Positions 23,909-33,157 of a DNA stretch of 64,000 nucleotides are shown one piece after another. The notes beneath the pieces are model-generated. The model did not search any database. It had not been told where the DNA came from and saw nothing but the letters and a program-made list of their open reading frames with translations. Source of the stretch: Aliidiomarina minuta. GTDB lineage: Bacteria > Pseudomonadota > Gammaproteobacteria > Enterobacterales > Alteromonadaceae. A program made the translations under genes and the position numbers. The first letter of the stretch is position 1, and every line of letters begins with the position of its first letter. The DNA is taken from positions 186,001 to 250,000 of the forward strand of contig NZ_PIPL01000001.1 in NCBI RefSeq assembly GCF_003987145.1. The letters are read 5' to 3'.

Positions 23909-24445
23909 TTAATCGCCTATATTGACTAAAACCAGCAAGGCTCCCTGACCACCCCATTCTAAGGGGGCCTGATGAAAAGCTAAGACATGCGGGTGCTGCA
24001 TTAACCAGCCCGGGACCCGTTGGCGTAACACTCCGCTTCCCAGTCCATGAATGACATTACAGCAGTGAATATGCTCTGCCATGCATTGATTTAAGGCGGT
24101 GGCTAAGTCCCGTTGCGCCTGTACCTGGGTGAGACCATGCAAATCAACCACCAGATCCGGACTAAAATCCCCCCGCCGCAGCTGTTTACTCAGGTAAGGA
24201 TTAGCGCCTGGCGCTGTATATTTCATAATGCCTTCTGGCAAAGCAGGTTCATAGCCTGAAGAAAAAGGTGAACTTGCCTGCTCACGCTGAAACTGAGTGG
24301 CGGCCCGGCGAGCGGTCAATTTTCCGAGGGCCTGGTTAGGTACTTTTTGCGGTGCCCGGTTATTGTCTTTGGGCAGGTTGCGTACACCACGAACAGCCTG
24401 ACGAAACAAGGCGCGCTCGGCGTCAGATAACTTGTTGTCAGGCAT
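23909..24445 (-). CDS. smrB: Smr-domain endonuclease SmrB
   Basis: SmrB cleaves mRNA at collided ribosomes in E. coli. Of 178 residues, the first ~90 are basic and poorly structured (RALFRQAVRGVRNL...). The Smr domain (about 95-175) carries DLHGLTQVQAQRDL and the nucleic-acid-binding HGLGSGVL, followed by VLAFHQAPLEWGGQGALLVLV. It is divergent from prmB, as in enterobacteria, in a 101-base gap that holds two CTATAG elements and a tandem duplication. Confidence 0.94.
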   Translation of the reverse strand: MPDNKLSDAERALFRQAVRGVRNLPKDNNRAPQKVPNQALGKLTARRAATQFQREQASSPFSSGYEPALPEGIMKYTAPGANPYLSKQLRRGDFSPDLVVDLHGLTQVQAQRDLATALNQCMAEHIHCCNVIHGLGSGVLRQRVPGWLMQHPHVLAFHQAPLEWGGQGALLVLVNIGD

Positions 24446-24502
24446 GATTCTGTTCTCGCTTTAAGGTACTCTATAGAGCGCACTATAGTACTTGTCCGGT
24501 GC

Positions 24503-24530
24503 CCATCTGTAAAAGGCCATCTGTAAAAGG
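24503..24530. repeat. Perfect 14-bp tandem duplication before prmB
   Basis: CCATCTGTAAAAGG occurs twice in a row (24503-24516 and 24517-24530), ending just ahead of the GAGGAG ribosome-binding site of prmB (24535-24540). Confidence 0.9.
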
Positions 24531-24546
24531 TTATGAGGAGCTGAAT

Positions 24547-25470
24547 GTGGAGTCCACCAATTTTAACGAGCTGGCTGTTGAACTTAAAACTATAAAAGAC
24601 TGGCAACGTTATGCAGTCACTGAAATGAACCAGGCTGACGTTTATTTTGGGCATGGTGCAGCGGATGCCTGGCAGGAAGCGAACCTGCTGCTGGCATCGG
24701 TAACGGCACTTAGTTTTCCTGAGTTAATTGAAGTAGCCGACTGCCGGTTGACTAGCTTTGAAAAGCAGGCTTTCTGGCAGTTATTGCAAAAACGCATTGA
24801 GCAACGCATACCCGCTTCTTATTTGACGCAGCAGGCCTGGTTTGCCGGGCTACCGTTTTTTGTTGACGAACGGGTACTGGTACCACGCTCTCCAATCAGT
24901 GAATTGATTGAACAGCATTTTGAACCCTGGTTAACTCAGCCTCCGTTACGTATTCTGGATCTTTGTACGGGGTCAGGCTGCATTGCTATTGCCTGTGCCT
25001 ATGCCTTCCCTGAGGCAGAAATTGATGCGCTGGATATCTCTGAAGACGCTCTGGTGGTTGCTGATATTAATATTCAGGAACATGGGCTGCAGCATCAGGT
25101 AACGCCTATTCAGTCTGATGGATTTAACGCGGTGAAAGGTGAGCGTTATGATCTGATTGTGACTAACCCTCCTTATGTAGATGCCGATGACATGGCTGAT
25201 TTACCCGCTGAATTCCGCCATGAGCCTGAGCTAGGGTTAGCTGCTGGCAATGACGGACTGGATCTGGTGCGGCGGATACTTCGCGAAGCCCCGGAACAAC
25301 TCACTGAACAGGGTATTCTGGTTTGTGAAGTGGGTAATAGCCTGGTGCATATGCAGGAAATCTGGCCTGAAGTGCCTTTCATCTGGGTTGAGTTTGTAAG
25401 AGGTGGTGAGGGAGTCTTTGTCATAAACCGTGAACAACTGCTGCAACATGCTGCGGCGTTCAGTAAGTAG
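24547..25470 (+). CDS. prmB: Ribosomal protein L3 glutamine N5-methyltransferase PrmB
   Basis: SAM-dependent methylation of a glutamine in ribosomal protein L3. Its 307 residues contain VPRSPISELIE, the SAM loop DLCTGSGCIAIA and the catalytic VTNPPYVDADDM. The start is decided by GAGGAG (24535-24540) six bases before a GTG at 24547, giving the usual family length; a GTG at 24499 in frame has no such site. aroC follows after 12 bases, the conserved gammaproteobacterial order. Confidence 0.95.
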   Translation: MESTNFNELAVELKTIKDWQRYAVTEMNQADVYFGHGAADAWQEANLLLASVTALSFPELIEVADCRLTSFEKQAFWQLLQKRIEQRIPASYLTQQAWFAGLPFFVDERVLVPRSPISELIEQHFEPWLTQPPLRILDLCTGSGCIAIACAYAFPEAEIDALDISEDALVVADINIQEHGLQHQVTPIQSDGFNAVKGERYDLIVTNPPYVDADDMADLPAEFRHEPELGLAAGNDGLDLVRRILREAPEQLTEQGILVCEVGNSLVHMQEIWPEVPFIWVEFVRGGEGVFVINREQLLQHAAAFSK

Positions 25471-25482
25471 CAGGAGCTAAAA

Positions 25483-26568
25483 ATGGCGGGAAATAGTATA
25501 GGGCAGTTGTTTCGGGTAACAACTTTCGGCGAAAGTCACGGGCCGGCAATCGGAGGGGTCGTTGACGGTTGCCCTCCTGGAGTTGCATTAACCGAAGCGG
25601 ATATTCAAAAACAGCTGGAGCGTCGTCGCCCCGGTGCCAGTCGTTATACCACTGCCCGCCGTGAAGCGGATCAGGTGCGTATTCTGTCGGGAGTTTTTGA
25701 GGGCGTAACCACAGGAACTCCGATTGGTCTGCTCATAGAAAACCAGGATCAACGTAGTCAGGATTATAGTAATATCAAGGATTTATATCGTCCTGGTCAT
25801 GCGGATTTCACCTATGATGCCAAGTATGGACGGCGTGACTATCGTGGCGGTGGCCGCTCCTCAGCGCGAGAAACCGCGGTGCGTGTAGCTGCTGGCGCCA
25901 TTGCTATGCAGGTCCTCGCAAGTAAAGGGGTTACTATTCGGGCTGGCATGGTGCAGATGGGCCCAATCTGTGTTTCTGAACTGGATTGGGATGCGGTGTC
26001 TGAAAATGAATTTTTCTTTGCCGATAACACCCAGGTTGAAGCTCTTGATCGTTGTATACGGGATTTAAAAAAGGCCGGTGATTCTGTAGGTGCAAAAATC
26101 CGTGTTGAAGCTCATGGCATGATGGCAGGACTAGGCGAACCCGTATTTGATCGCCTGGATGCTGATCTCGCGCACAGCCTGATGAGCATTAATGCGGTGA
26201 AAGCGGTCGCTATTGGCGATGGATTTGACGTAGTTACGCAAAAGGGTAGTGAGCATCGTGACGCCATTACCCCCGCGGGTTTTAGCTCGAACCATGCCGG
26301 TGGTGTGCTGGGCGGTATTAGCACGGGGCAACCGCTGACCGCAGAAATAGCGCTTAAGCCGACCTCCAGTATTGGTATTAGCGGCGCTACCATTGATAAC
26401 AAAGGCCAGTCGCAGCAGGTAGTTACAAAAGGGCGCCATGATCCTTGTGTAGGAATTCGGGCGGTACCTATTGCAGAAGCCATGATGGCTATTACGGTGC
26501 TGGATCATTATTTACGTCAGCGAGCTCAGAATGCAGAGGTGACGGCACCGGTTCAATTCCACGAATGA
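25483..26568 (+). CDS. aroC: Chorismate synthase
   Basis: Last shikimate-pathway step: 5-enolpyruvylshikimate 3-phosphate to chorismate, using reduced FMN. Its 361 residues carry the signatures TTFGESHGPAIG, GRRDYRGGGRSSARET and RHDPCVGIRAVPIAEAM. The catalytic histidine in the first signature and the arginines around the active site are present. AGGAG precedes the ATG. Its stop overlaps the start of the following transporter (ATGA, 26565-26568). Confidence 0.98.
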   Translation: MAGNSIGQLFRVTTFGESHGPAIGGVVDGCPPGVALTEADIQKQLERRRPGASRYTTARREADQVRILSGVFEGVTTGTPIGLLIENQDQRSQDYSNIKDLYRPGHADFTYDAKYGRRDYRGGGRSSARETAVRVAAGAIAMQVLASKGVTIRAGMVQMGPICVSELDWDAVSENEFFFADNTQVEALDRCIRDLKKAGDSVGAKIRVEAHGMMAGLGEPVFDRLDADLAHSLMSINAVKAVAIGDGFDVVTQKGSEHRDAITPAGFSSNHAGGVLGGISTGQPLTAEIALKPTSSIGISGATIDNKGQSQQVVTKGRHDPCVGIRAVPIAEAMMAITVLDHYLRQRAQNAEVTAPVQFHE

Positions 26569-27773
26569 GTTTGGCACCACTGGCTCCGGCAGCACGTCGG
26601 CAAAGCCGTGTGCTGGTGTGTTGTTATTTTAGTTACTTCGCAGTGCTGGCCGTTACTGTACCTTACCTGGCTGTTTATCTGGACGCGATAGGTTTCAGCT
26701 CACGGGAAATCGGTGAACTGGTTGCTATTATAACGGCCTGTCGCATTTTCGGCCCGCCGCTCTGGGCCACTCTGGCGGACCGTAGCGGTCGTTGCCTGCC
26801 TTATATTCGCATGGGTGCGGTAGCTGGCAGCCTGCTCTTGCTCTCATTAATGTTTTCGCACAGTTACTGGTGGATAGCGCTCAGCATGGGCTTGCTGAGT
26901 GTATTCTGGTCGGCAATATTGCCGCAGATGGAAGTTCTGTCGCTGGCAACACTGAACGAACATAGCGAACTTTACCCTAAAATACGGGTGGGCGGCAGCC
27001 TGGGCTTTATCGCCGCAGTGCTGGTTATAGGTGAATTGCTGGCTCTTACCGGAGTAGAACGTTTTCCTTTGTATGCAGCGGCGATGGCAGCTTTACTGGT
27101 GATTTGTGTATGTGCTCTGTATGAGCCTCAACGTAACTTTAAAATAACTACTGAAGCGCACAGTGGTTCTATCTGGAAACGGGTAAAACGCCTGCAGTTC
27201 GTCGCTTTCCTGCTTTCGACTACGCTATTACAGGCAAGTTTTGCTCCTTTCTATGCGTTTTTTGCTCTTTACCTGACTCATCTTGGTTATGCGCCTTTTG
27301 CCGTAGGTTTGTTAATTGCGCTGGGTGTTGCAGCTGAAATCTTTATGTTTCTGGTCGCGGGCCGGGTGGTGGCTCGTTACGGTGTGCGTAATATGCTCTT
27401 GATCTGTATGTTATTGACAGCCTTACGCTGGGCGTTGCTTAGCCAGTTAGCAACGGTTTTCTGGTGGCTGTTAATCATTCAGGGGCTGCATGCTTTCAGT
27501 TTTGCGTTGCATCATGCGGCCGCTATTCGGTTTATTCATACCTATTTTCCTTCTGCGGAACACAGTCGCGGTCAATCGTTATATGTTGGTTTTGGCTTTG
27601 GTGCCGGTGGTGCTTTAGGGGCCTGGATTGCAGGCCTGGTCTGGCAACAACAGGAAGGAGCCAGTGTGGCTTTTATGGGAGCCGCTTTATTCGCTTTATG
27701 CGGCGCGGCGCTGACTTTACTTATGCGCGCTGACTCGCCAACAAAAAGCGGTCAGCAACGGCGTCAGCTATAG
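26565..27773 (+). CDS. MFS transporter, HcaT/nucleoside-permease-like
   Basis: A 402-residue major-facilitator protein with about twelve hydrophobic segments. N-terminal features are YFSYFAVLAVTVPYLAVYLDAIGFSSREIG and the loop WATLADRSGR between helices 2 and 3. This looks like the small MFS_1-like branch that includes E. coli HcaT, often found after aroC in marine gammaproteobacteria. Substrate unknown. The ATG at 26565 overlaps the aroC stop, so translation is probably coupled; a longer upstream frame is aroC shadow. Confidence 0.82.
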   Translation: MSLAPLAPAARRQSRVLVCCYFSYFAVLAVTVPYLAVYLDAIGFSSREIGELVAIITACRIFGPPLWATLADRSGRCLPYIRMGAVAGSLLLLSLMFSHSYWWIALSMGLLSVFWSAILPQMEVLSLATLNEHSELYPKIRVGGSLGFIAAVLVIGELLALTGVERFPLYAAAMAALLVICVCALYEPQRNFKITTEAHSGSIWKRVKRLQFVAFLLSTTLLQASFAPFYAFFALYLTHLGYAPFAVGLLIALGVAAEIFMFLVAGRVVARYGVRNMLLICMLLTALRWALLSQLATVFWWLLIIQGLHAFSFALHHAAAIRFIHTYFPSAEHSRGQSLYVGFGFGAGGALGAWIAGLVWQQQEGASVAFMGAALFALCGAALTLLMRADSPTKSGQQRRQL

Positions 27774-27831
27774 AGGTCTTGGCAGGCATTCGAGATAATC
27801 AATGTTTCTATAATTATAAAATGAGTGGTTT

Positions 27832-30585
27832 ATGACAATAATGATGCGACAACCACAGCGTCTGGCGGTATGTGTAGCTTTGACGTTAAGCAGTCTGGGT
27901 TTTGCGCTGAATGCTCCAGCACTGGCGACAGAGGAAGATAAACGTCCTCTTGAACTGACTGACATTATGCAGTTTCGTGAAATCGAACAACGGCGGTTGA
28001 GCGAAAATGGCAGCTGGATGGCGTATGCGGCGGTGCCAGATCGGGGTGATAGCACCGGTTATGTAGTGCATGTTACCGAGGCGACTGAGCACAGTGTTCC
28101 GCGAGGGGACCGGCCGGTAATTTCGGCTGACGGACGCTTTGCTATTTTTCGCCAGCAAGCAGCGCTATTAGAGCGCGAGCAGGCGCAGAATCGCGAACAG
28201 CGACAGCAGTTGAAAACTAACGCTGTAGTAGTGGATACCCTTACTGGTGAGCAGCGTGTTATTGAAAATGTACATAGCTATCAGTTGAGTGGTGACGGTC
28301 GTTTTGCTGCATTTTTATTGCGCAAAGCAGACTCGGACGATAATGGAAGACCACTCACAATAATTAACCTTGATGATGGCAGCAGTACGGAGCTTGAACA
28401 GGTATTACGACTAAGCAGTGCTTCACAGGGACCGCGCTTCGCTTTTGTGCAGGAAACCTCTGCAGAAGATAAGGCAGAGCAGGTTACTGTAGTCAATACC
28501 AGCAACGGAAGTCAGTTGACCGTTGCTGATGCTGAGCAAGTCAGTTTTCAGGGCCTGTCATTTAATCACGAGGGCAACAAGCTGGCGTTTTTTGAGGGAC
28601 CTGCGGAAAGCGAAAACCCTGATCCAGCCCAGCAATTACTGCTATGGCAATATGGTCAGCAGCAGGCCAGTGCAATTAATGTTGAGCGCGAGCAGTGGGT
28701 ATTAAGCGAACGCTATAATCCTCGCTGGAGTGAAGACGACCAGCGCATTTTTGTCGGTCACCGTCCCGCTCAGGATGATAAGAGTGAGGGGCCGGGCAAA
28801 CCGGAAACGGAAGCAGATCTTTATGATCTCGAGCGTTTACTGGCGGATCGCCGCCTACAGGTATGGCACGGTGAAGATGGACGTATTAACAGCCATCAGA
28901 AAGAGGATTATAGTGCCAACCGGGCGCGTACCGCTCCTGGAGTGTTCTGGGTTGAAGACGAACGCTTTGTAGCACTGAGTCATGATATTGAAGACAGCCC
29001 TCGAATGACAGAGCACGAAAACGCTTTGTTGTTTAGTAACAGCCGTGAGCATTTGCGTGATATTACCTGGGATGGTTTCTATCATGATCTGTACCACGTT
29101 GATTTGCAAAGCGGCCAGCAACAGCAGGTGCTTTCTCGTGCGCGCACTTCTGAGCGTGGTTACCTATCACCGGACGGTCAGCTGGTAGCGTACCTGGATG
29201 ATGAGACTTATTATGTGTTTGACAGTCAGACAGGCAGTGCAGAAGCGGTAGCTACTGAGGTGAATATTTCCTGGGTGGATGAAGAAAATGATCGTCCTAT
29301 GGAACCGCGCAGCTATGGTGTGGCCGGTTGGCTCCAGGATAGTTCGGCTTTTCTGGCTTATGACCGTTATGATATATGGAAGATAAATCTGGATGGCGAA
29401 GCGGTTAATTTAACCCAGACCGGACGCGATGATGAAAAGCGTTTTCGGGTAGAACGTACTGATGACGAGTTGGGTTTAGATCCTGCTCAACCTTTGTTGG
29501 TTCACGCTTACCATGACCAGCTTAAATACCATGGTTTTTATCAGCTGGACTTGCAAAGTGGTGACTTCTCAGTCCTGCAGGAAGGCAATAAGCGCTATAA
29601 TTATGTTGGCTTCATGGAAGAGTCCGAACGTTATTTATTTACCGAAGAAGACTTCCGTCAGTTTCCGGATATCTGGTCAGCGAATCGGGACTTTAGTGAA
29701 TTGACCCGGCTTACGAATATTAACCCACAGCAGGATCAATTTGTCTGGGGCGATCCTGAACTTATTGACTGGCAGACAGAGGACGGTGAAACTTTACAGG
29801 GGATTGTGATTAAACCTGATGGGTATGATCCTGAACGCCTTTACCCCGTTATGGTTTATTATTATGAGCAGTTCTCGCAGCGGCTTTACCATTTTAACCA
29901 GATGAAAGTGAATCATCGTCCTAACTTCCCGTTCTATCTGGGACAGGACTATGTGGTGTTTCTGCCGGATGTTCGTTTCCGCGAAGGAGCGCCAGGGCCA
30001 AGCGCAACTGAATCATTGGTTCCGGCAATGGAAAAAATCATTGATATGGGCATTGCCGATCCCGATGCGATAGGTTTACACGGACATAGCTGGTCGGGTT
30101 ATCAAAGTGCCTTTGTGGTTACGGAGACTGATCTTTTTGCTGCAGTGGTTTCCGGAGCACCGGTGTCTAATATGACTAGTGCCTACAGCGGTATTCGCTG
30201 GGGCTCAGGTCTTGCACGTCAGTTTCAGTACGAAACCGGGCAAAGCCGTATTGGGCCAAATATGTATGAAGACCTTGACCCTTATATTAAAAATTCCCCT
30301 GTCTTTTTCGCCGATCGCATTAATACGCCAATGCTGATTCAGTTCGGTGATGATGACGGGGCGGTTCCCTGGGAGCAGGGCATCGAGTATTATCTGGCTT
30401 TACGTCGGCTGAATAAAGAAGTGGTGATGCTGCATTACGAAGACGAACCGCATCATTTGCAGCAGTACGCCAATAAAATTGATTACACCATCAAGATGCT
30501 GGAGTTTTTCGATCATTATCTGAAAGGGGAGCCAGCACCCGACTGGTGGCTTGAAGGGATGCCTTATCAGCAGTATGACAATTAA
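27832..30585 (+). CDS. Exported S9 (prolyl oligopeptidase) family peptidase
   Basis: A 917-residue protein with a signal peptide (about 1-32, ending APALATEE), a long N-terminal beta-propeller region with WD-like blades, and a C-terminal alpha/beta-hydrolase domain (about 650-905). The nucleophile is in GLHGHSWSGYQ (Ser753); an acidic residue in FGDDDGAVPWEQG (near 840) and a histidine in DEPHHLQQ (near 872) complete the expected triad. Two other in-frame ATGs (27841, 27844) could be the true start. Probably periplasmic, degrading oligopeptides, which suits an amino-acid-consuming organism. Confidence 0.9.
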   Translation: MTIMMRQPQRLAVCVALTLSSLGFALNAPALATEEDKRPLELTDIMQFREIEQRRLSENGSWMAYAAVPDRGDSTGYVVHVTEATEHSVPRGDRPVISADGRFAIFRQQAALLEREQAQNREQRQQLKTNAVVVDTLTGEQRVIENVHSYQLSGDGRFAAFLLRKADSDDNGRPLTIINLDDGSSTELEQVLRLSSASQGPRFAFVQETSAEDKAEQVTVVNTSNGSQLTVADAEQVSFQGLSFNHEGNKLAFFEGPAESENPDPAQQLLLWQYGQQQASAINVEREQWVLSERYNPRWSEDDQRIFVGHRPAQDDKSEGPGKPETEADLYDLERLLADRRLQVWHGEDGRINSHQKEDYSANRARTAPGVFWVEDERFVALSHDIEDSPRMTEHENALLFSNSREHLRDITWDGFYHDLYHVDLQSGQQQQVLSRARTSERGYLSPDGQLVAYLDDETYYVFDSQTGSAEAVATEVNISWVDEENDRPMEPRSYGVAGWLQDSSAFLAYDRYDIWKINLDGEAVNLTQTGRDDEKRFRVERTDDELGLDPAQPLLVHAYHDQLKYHGFYQLDLQSGDFSVLQEGNKRYNYVGFMEESERYLFTEEDFRQFPDIWSANRDFSELTRLTNINPQQDQFVWGDPELIDWQTEDGETLQGIVIKPDGYDPERLYPVMVYYYEQFSQRLYHFNQMKVNHRPNFPFYLGQDYVVFLPDVRFREGAPGPSATESLVPAMEKIIDMGIADPDAIGLHGHSWSGYQSAFVVTETDLFAAVVSGAPVSNMTSAYSGIRWGSGLARQFQYETGQSRIGPNMYEDLDPYIKNSPVFFADRINTPMLIQFGDDDGAVPWEQGIEYYLALRRLNKEVVMLHYEDEPHHLQQYANKIDYTIKMLEFFDHYLKGEPAPDWWLEGMPYQQYDN

Positions 30586-31117
30586 TAAAACTCATCAAAG
30601 CAATGATTTGATAACGCTGTTTAATGATCTATTTGCACCGAGTTTTCAAACCCGGTTGGTAAGCGGCTCAGGTGAGCCGCTCTACCTGCCTGCAACAAAC
30701 CGGCGCGATTGCCACCAGGTGGTATTTGCGCACGGATTTTTTCGTTCTGCATTGCATGAAATCGCACATTGGTGCATTGCCGGTAAGGTACGTCGTCAGC
30801 TCGCCGACTATGGCTACTGGTATAAACCCGATGGGCGCAACCTGGAAGAACAACTAAGGTTCCAGCAGGCTGAATTGAAACCTCAGGCGCTGGAATGGTG
30901 GTTTTGCCTCTGTGCCGGCCATTCTTTTGAGGTTAGTTGCGATAACCTGGCGGCTTCCGATCCGGATGCTATTGATGTGGCGGGTTTTGCGGAACAAGTC
31001 CGACAGCAACTGATAAATTATCGAAGTAGTCGCTTGCCCCCCAGAGCTGAGGCATTTGCTATCGTGTTACAATCCTTTTATGGACAATCCTGTCCCCGCC
31101 TGGCTGAGGTTGCCTGA
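30575..31117 (+). CDS. epmC: Elongation factor P hydroxylase EpmC
   Basis: EpmC hydroxylates the beta-lysyl-lysine modification of EF-P. Its 180 residues contain FFRSALHEIAHWCIAGKVRR, DYGYWYKPDGRN and ELKPQALEWWF, the family signature with its HE..H metal site. It lies close to aroC, as in E. coli. The ATG at 30575 overlaps the end of the S9 peptidase; an in-frame TTG at 30551 is less likely. The last base is shared with the next start. epmA, epmB and efp are not in the window. Confidence 0.93.
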   Translation: MTINKTHQSNDLITLFNDLFAPSFQTRLVSGSGEPLYLPATNRRDCHQVVFAHGFFRSALHEIAHWCIAGKVRRQLADYGYWYKPDGRNLEEQLRFQQAELKPQALEWWFCLCAGHSFEVSCDNLAASDPDAIDVAGFAEQVRQQLINYRSSRLPPRAEAFAIVLQSFYGQSCPRLAEVA

Positions 31118-32244
31118 TGTTTAGAATAGCACTCGTTATCAATCCTTTTGCCGGCCTGGGCGGTAGTGTTGGGCTGAAAGGCAGTGATGGTTTGCAGACC
31201 CGAAGCGAAGCGCTGGCCAAAGGCGCTACTCCGCGTGCACTGGAACGCAGCTGCCAGGCGATCAATGTTTTACGGCCGTATGCCGCTGAAATAAGCTGGC
31301 TGACGGCGGCGGGCGCTATGGGTGAAAGCACATTAAAGAAGTGTGGTTTCGAAGCTGAAGTGGTGTATCAGGCGCAGCGCGCCGATGATAGCGGCGCCGA
31401 AGACACACAGAGAGCGGTGCAGGCTTTTATTGAGGCAAAAGCTGATCTTATTGTTTTTGCGGGCGGTGATGGTACGGCACGGGATGTCTGTGCACAGCTC
31501 AGGGAACAACTACCAGTTGTGGGTATACCTGCCGGGGTTAAAATTCACTCTGGTGTGTATGCGGTAACGCCGACTGCAGCCGGGCGGGTACTGGAACAGT
31601 TGATTAAAGGCGAATTAACGACCCTGCGAAGTGCTGACGTGATGGATATTGATGAGGACGCCTTTCGTCAGGGCACTGTTAAAGCCAGACGTTATGGTGA
31701 AATGCAGGTACCAGGTGAACTGGAGTATATGCAAGCGGTTAAAATGGGTGGTAAGGAAAGCGACGAGCTGGTGTTAACAGATATCGCGGATGACATTATT
31801 GAAAGTATGCGACCGGATGCGCTTTATATAATGGGTTCAGGCTCGACAGTAGCCGCGGTTATGGAACAGCTGAATTTGCCTAATACCTTGCTCGGGGTAG
31901 ATGTAATACGTAATCAGGAGCTGCTAGCGCAGGATGTGACAGCCAGTGAACTGGAGGATTTACTGAGCCAGCACTCAGAGAAATATCTGGTGATTACCTT
32001 AATCGGAGGTCAGGGGCATATTTTTGGCCGCGGTAACCAGCAGCTTAGTCCGCGGGTGATTCGTGAAATTGGGCGCGATAATATTCGCTTGCTGGCGACT
32101 AAAACCAAGTTAAAAGCTCTGTCAGGACGACCTTTGCGGGTGGATACCGGCGACCCTGGCCTGGATCATGAATTAAGCGGTTTTATCGCGGTCACCACTG
32201 GCTATCATGATCAGACTATGGTCGCTGTCAAAGCAGTTGATTAA
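31117..32244 (+). CDS. ATP-NAD kinase-like protein (AcoX-type)
   Basis: 375 residues resembling the NAD-kinase superfamily. VINPFAGLGGSVGLKGSDG at the N-terminus and IVFAGGDGTARDVC (about 109-122) carry the GGDGT signature; PAGVKIHSGVYAVTP and TLIGGQGHIFGRGNQQLSPRVI resemble the AcoX/YtkE-like branch of predicted kinases. It is not the canonical nadK: the N-terminal half is longer and the typical C-terminal motifs differ. Substrate unknown. It follows epmC directly and converges on a ferredoxin gene with one base between stops. Confidence 0.8.
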   Translation: MFRIALVINPFAGLGGSVGLKGSDGLQTRSEALAKGATPRALERSCQAINVLRPYAAEISWLTAAGAMGESTLKKCGFEAEVVYQAQRADDSGAEDTQRAVQAFIEAKADLIVFAGGDGTARDVCAQLREQLPVVGIPAGVKIHSGVYAVTPTAAGRVLEQLIKGELTTLRSADVMDIDEDAFRQGTVKARRYGEMQVPGELEYMQAVKMGGKESDELVLTDIADDIIESMRPDALYIMGSGSTVAAVMEQLNLPNTLLGVDVIRNQELLAQDVTASELEDLLSQHSEKYLVITLIGGQGHIFGRGNQQLSPRVIREIGRDNIRLLATKTKLKALSGRPLRVDTGDPGLDHELSGFIAVTTGYHDQTMVAVKAVD

Positions 32245-32245
32245 G

Positions 32246-32566
32246 TTAAAACTGAGATACCGGAAGACGCACAATTAGTCCATCGAGCTCTTCTGTCATT
32301 TCAATCTGACAGCCCAGTCGACTATTATCCTGGGGGTCATTTGCCATGTCCAGCATGCTTTCTTCCATGTCATCGACTGGAGGCATTTTGCTGACCCAGG
32401 CAGGATCCACATACAGGTGGCAGGTAGCACAGGAGCAAACACCTCCACATTCACCGATAATTCCGTCAATCATGTTTTCGGTTGCGGCTTCCATCAGGTT
32501 CTGGCCAACCGCCACATCCACATCGTACTGCGCGCCATTGGCTTCAATGTAAATTACTTTAGGCAT
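32246..32566 (-). CDS. 2Fe-2S ferredoxin, adrenodoxin-type
   Basis: A 106-residue ferredoxin. The ligand pattern is Cys40-x5-Cys46-x2-Cys49 (ECGGVCSCATC) and Cys86 (SRLGC), typical of adrenodoxin/rhodocoxin-type proteins; Cys44 is extra. The MPPVDDMEESMLD acidic stretch before the last cysteine is the usual partner-binding helix. The start at 32566 gives the family N-terminus MPKVIYIEANG; an in-frame ATG at 32614 would add 16 unrelated residues. It lies outside an isc operon and next to no P450, so its redox partner is unknown. Divergent from gpt. Confidence 0.9.
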   Translation of the reverse strand: MPKVIYIEANGAQYDVDVAVGQNLMEAATENMIDGIIGECGGVCSCATCHLYVDPAWVSKMPPVDDMEESMLDMANDPQDNSRLGCQIEMTEELDGLIVRLPVSQF

Positions 32567-32656
32567 AAAAGTGCTCTCGTGTTTCTTGTCTATAAGTAGT
32601 GATATAGTAAGCATATTCTAATTTGAACTGCCAAGATTAGCACAGGGAAAGCCCGC

Positions 32657-33145
32657 ATGACATTACACAGCAATAAAGAGTTTTTTGTTTCCTGGGAAGA
32701 GCTGCATCGGGCTACCCGGGAATTAGCCCGCAGACAATTACCCGCCGAACAGTGGCAGGGCATTATTGCAGTCAGTCGTGGCGGTCTGGTGCCTGCTGCG
32801 ATTATTGCCCGTGAGCTTAATATACGAGTAGTAGACAGTGTTTGTGTAAGTTCGTATGACCATCAGTCTCAGCGTGAGCAGGCTAGCATTTTGAAAGATG
32901 TCAGTGCGACCCAGGATGGTGCTGGATTTTTGGTCGTTGACGATTTGGTCGATACCGGAAATACATTACGGACGTTGCGTCAGCGACTGCCGCAAGCTAG
33001 ATTTATTACCGTCTATGGTAAACCTGCAGGACTTGAACTGGTCGATGATTACGAAGCGGACTTAAGCCAGGATACCTGGATTCATTTCCCCTGGGATATG
33101 CATTTACATTATGTGGATCCGTTAGCCGGACAGGATGACCATTAA
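32657..33145 (+). CDS. gpt: Xanthine phosphoribosyltransferase Gpt
   Basis: Purine-salvage enzyme that attaches PRPP to xanthine or guanine. Its 162 residues (E. coli 152) show FVSWEELHRATRELARRQLP, GIIAVSRGGLVPAAIIAREL and the PRPP loop LVVDDLVDTGNT, followed by ITVYGKP and TWIHFPWDM, closely matching the enterobacterial protein. Soluble or membrane-associated. A membrane thioredoxin-like gene follows after 12 bases, possibly cotranscribed. Confidence 0.95.
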   Translation: MTLHSNKEFFVSWEELHRATRELARRQLPAEQWQGIIAVSRGGLVPAAIIARELNIRVVDSVCVSSYDHQSQREQASILKDVSATQDGAGFLVVDDLVDTGNTLRTLRQRLPQARFITVYGKPAGLELVDDYEADLSQDTWIHFPWDMHLHYVDPLAGQDDH

Positions 33146-33157
33146 AAGGGGGACCTT

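Noticed and set aside
24466..24491. Paired CTATAG elements in the smrB-prmB gap, read as a regulatory palindrome
   Set aside because: CTATAG is self-complementary and -10-like; the symmetry is broken by two extra bases and no matching -35 could be fixed, so I only note it as possible overlapping promoters.
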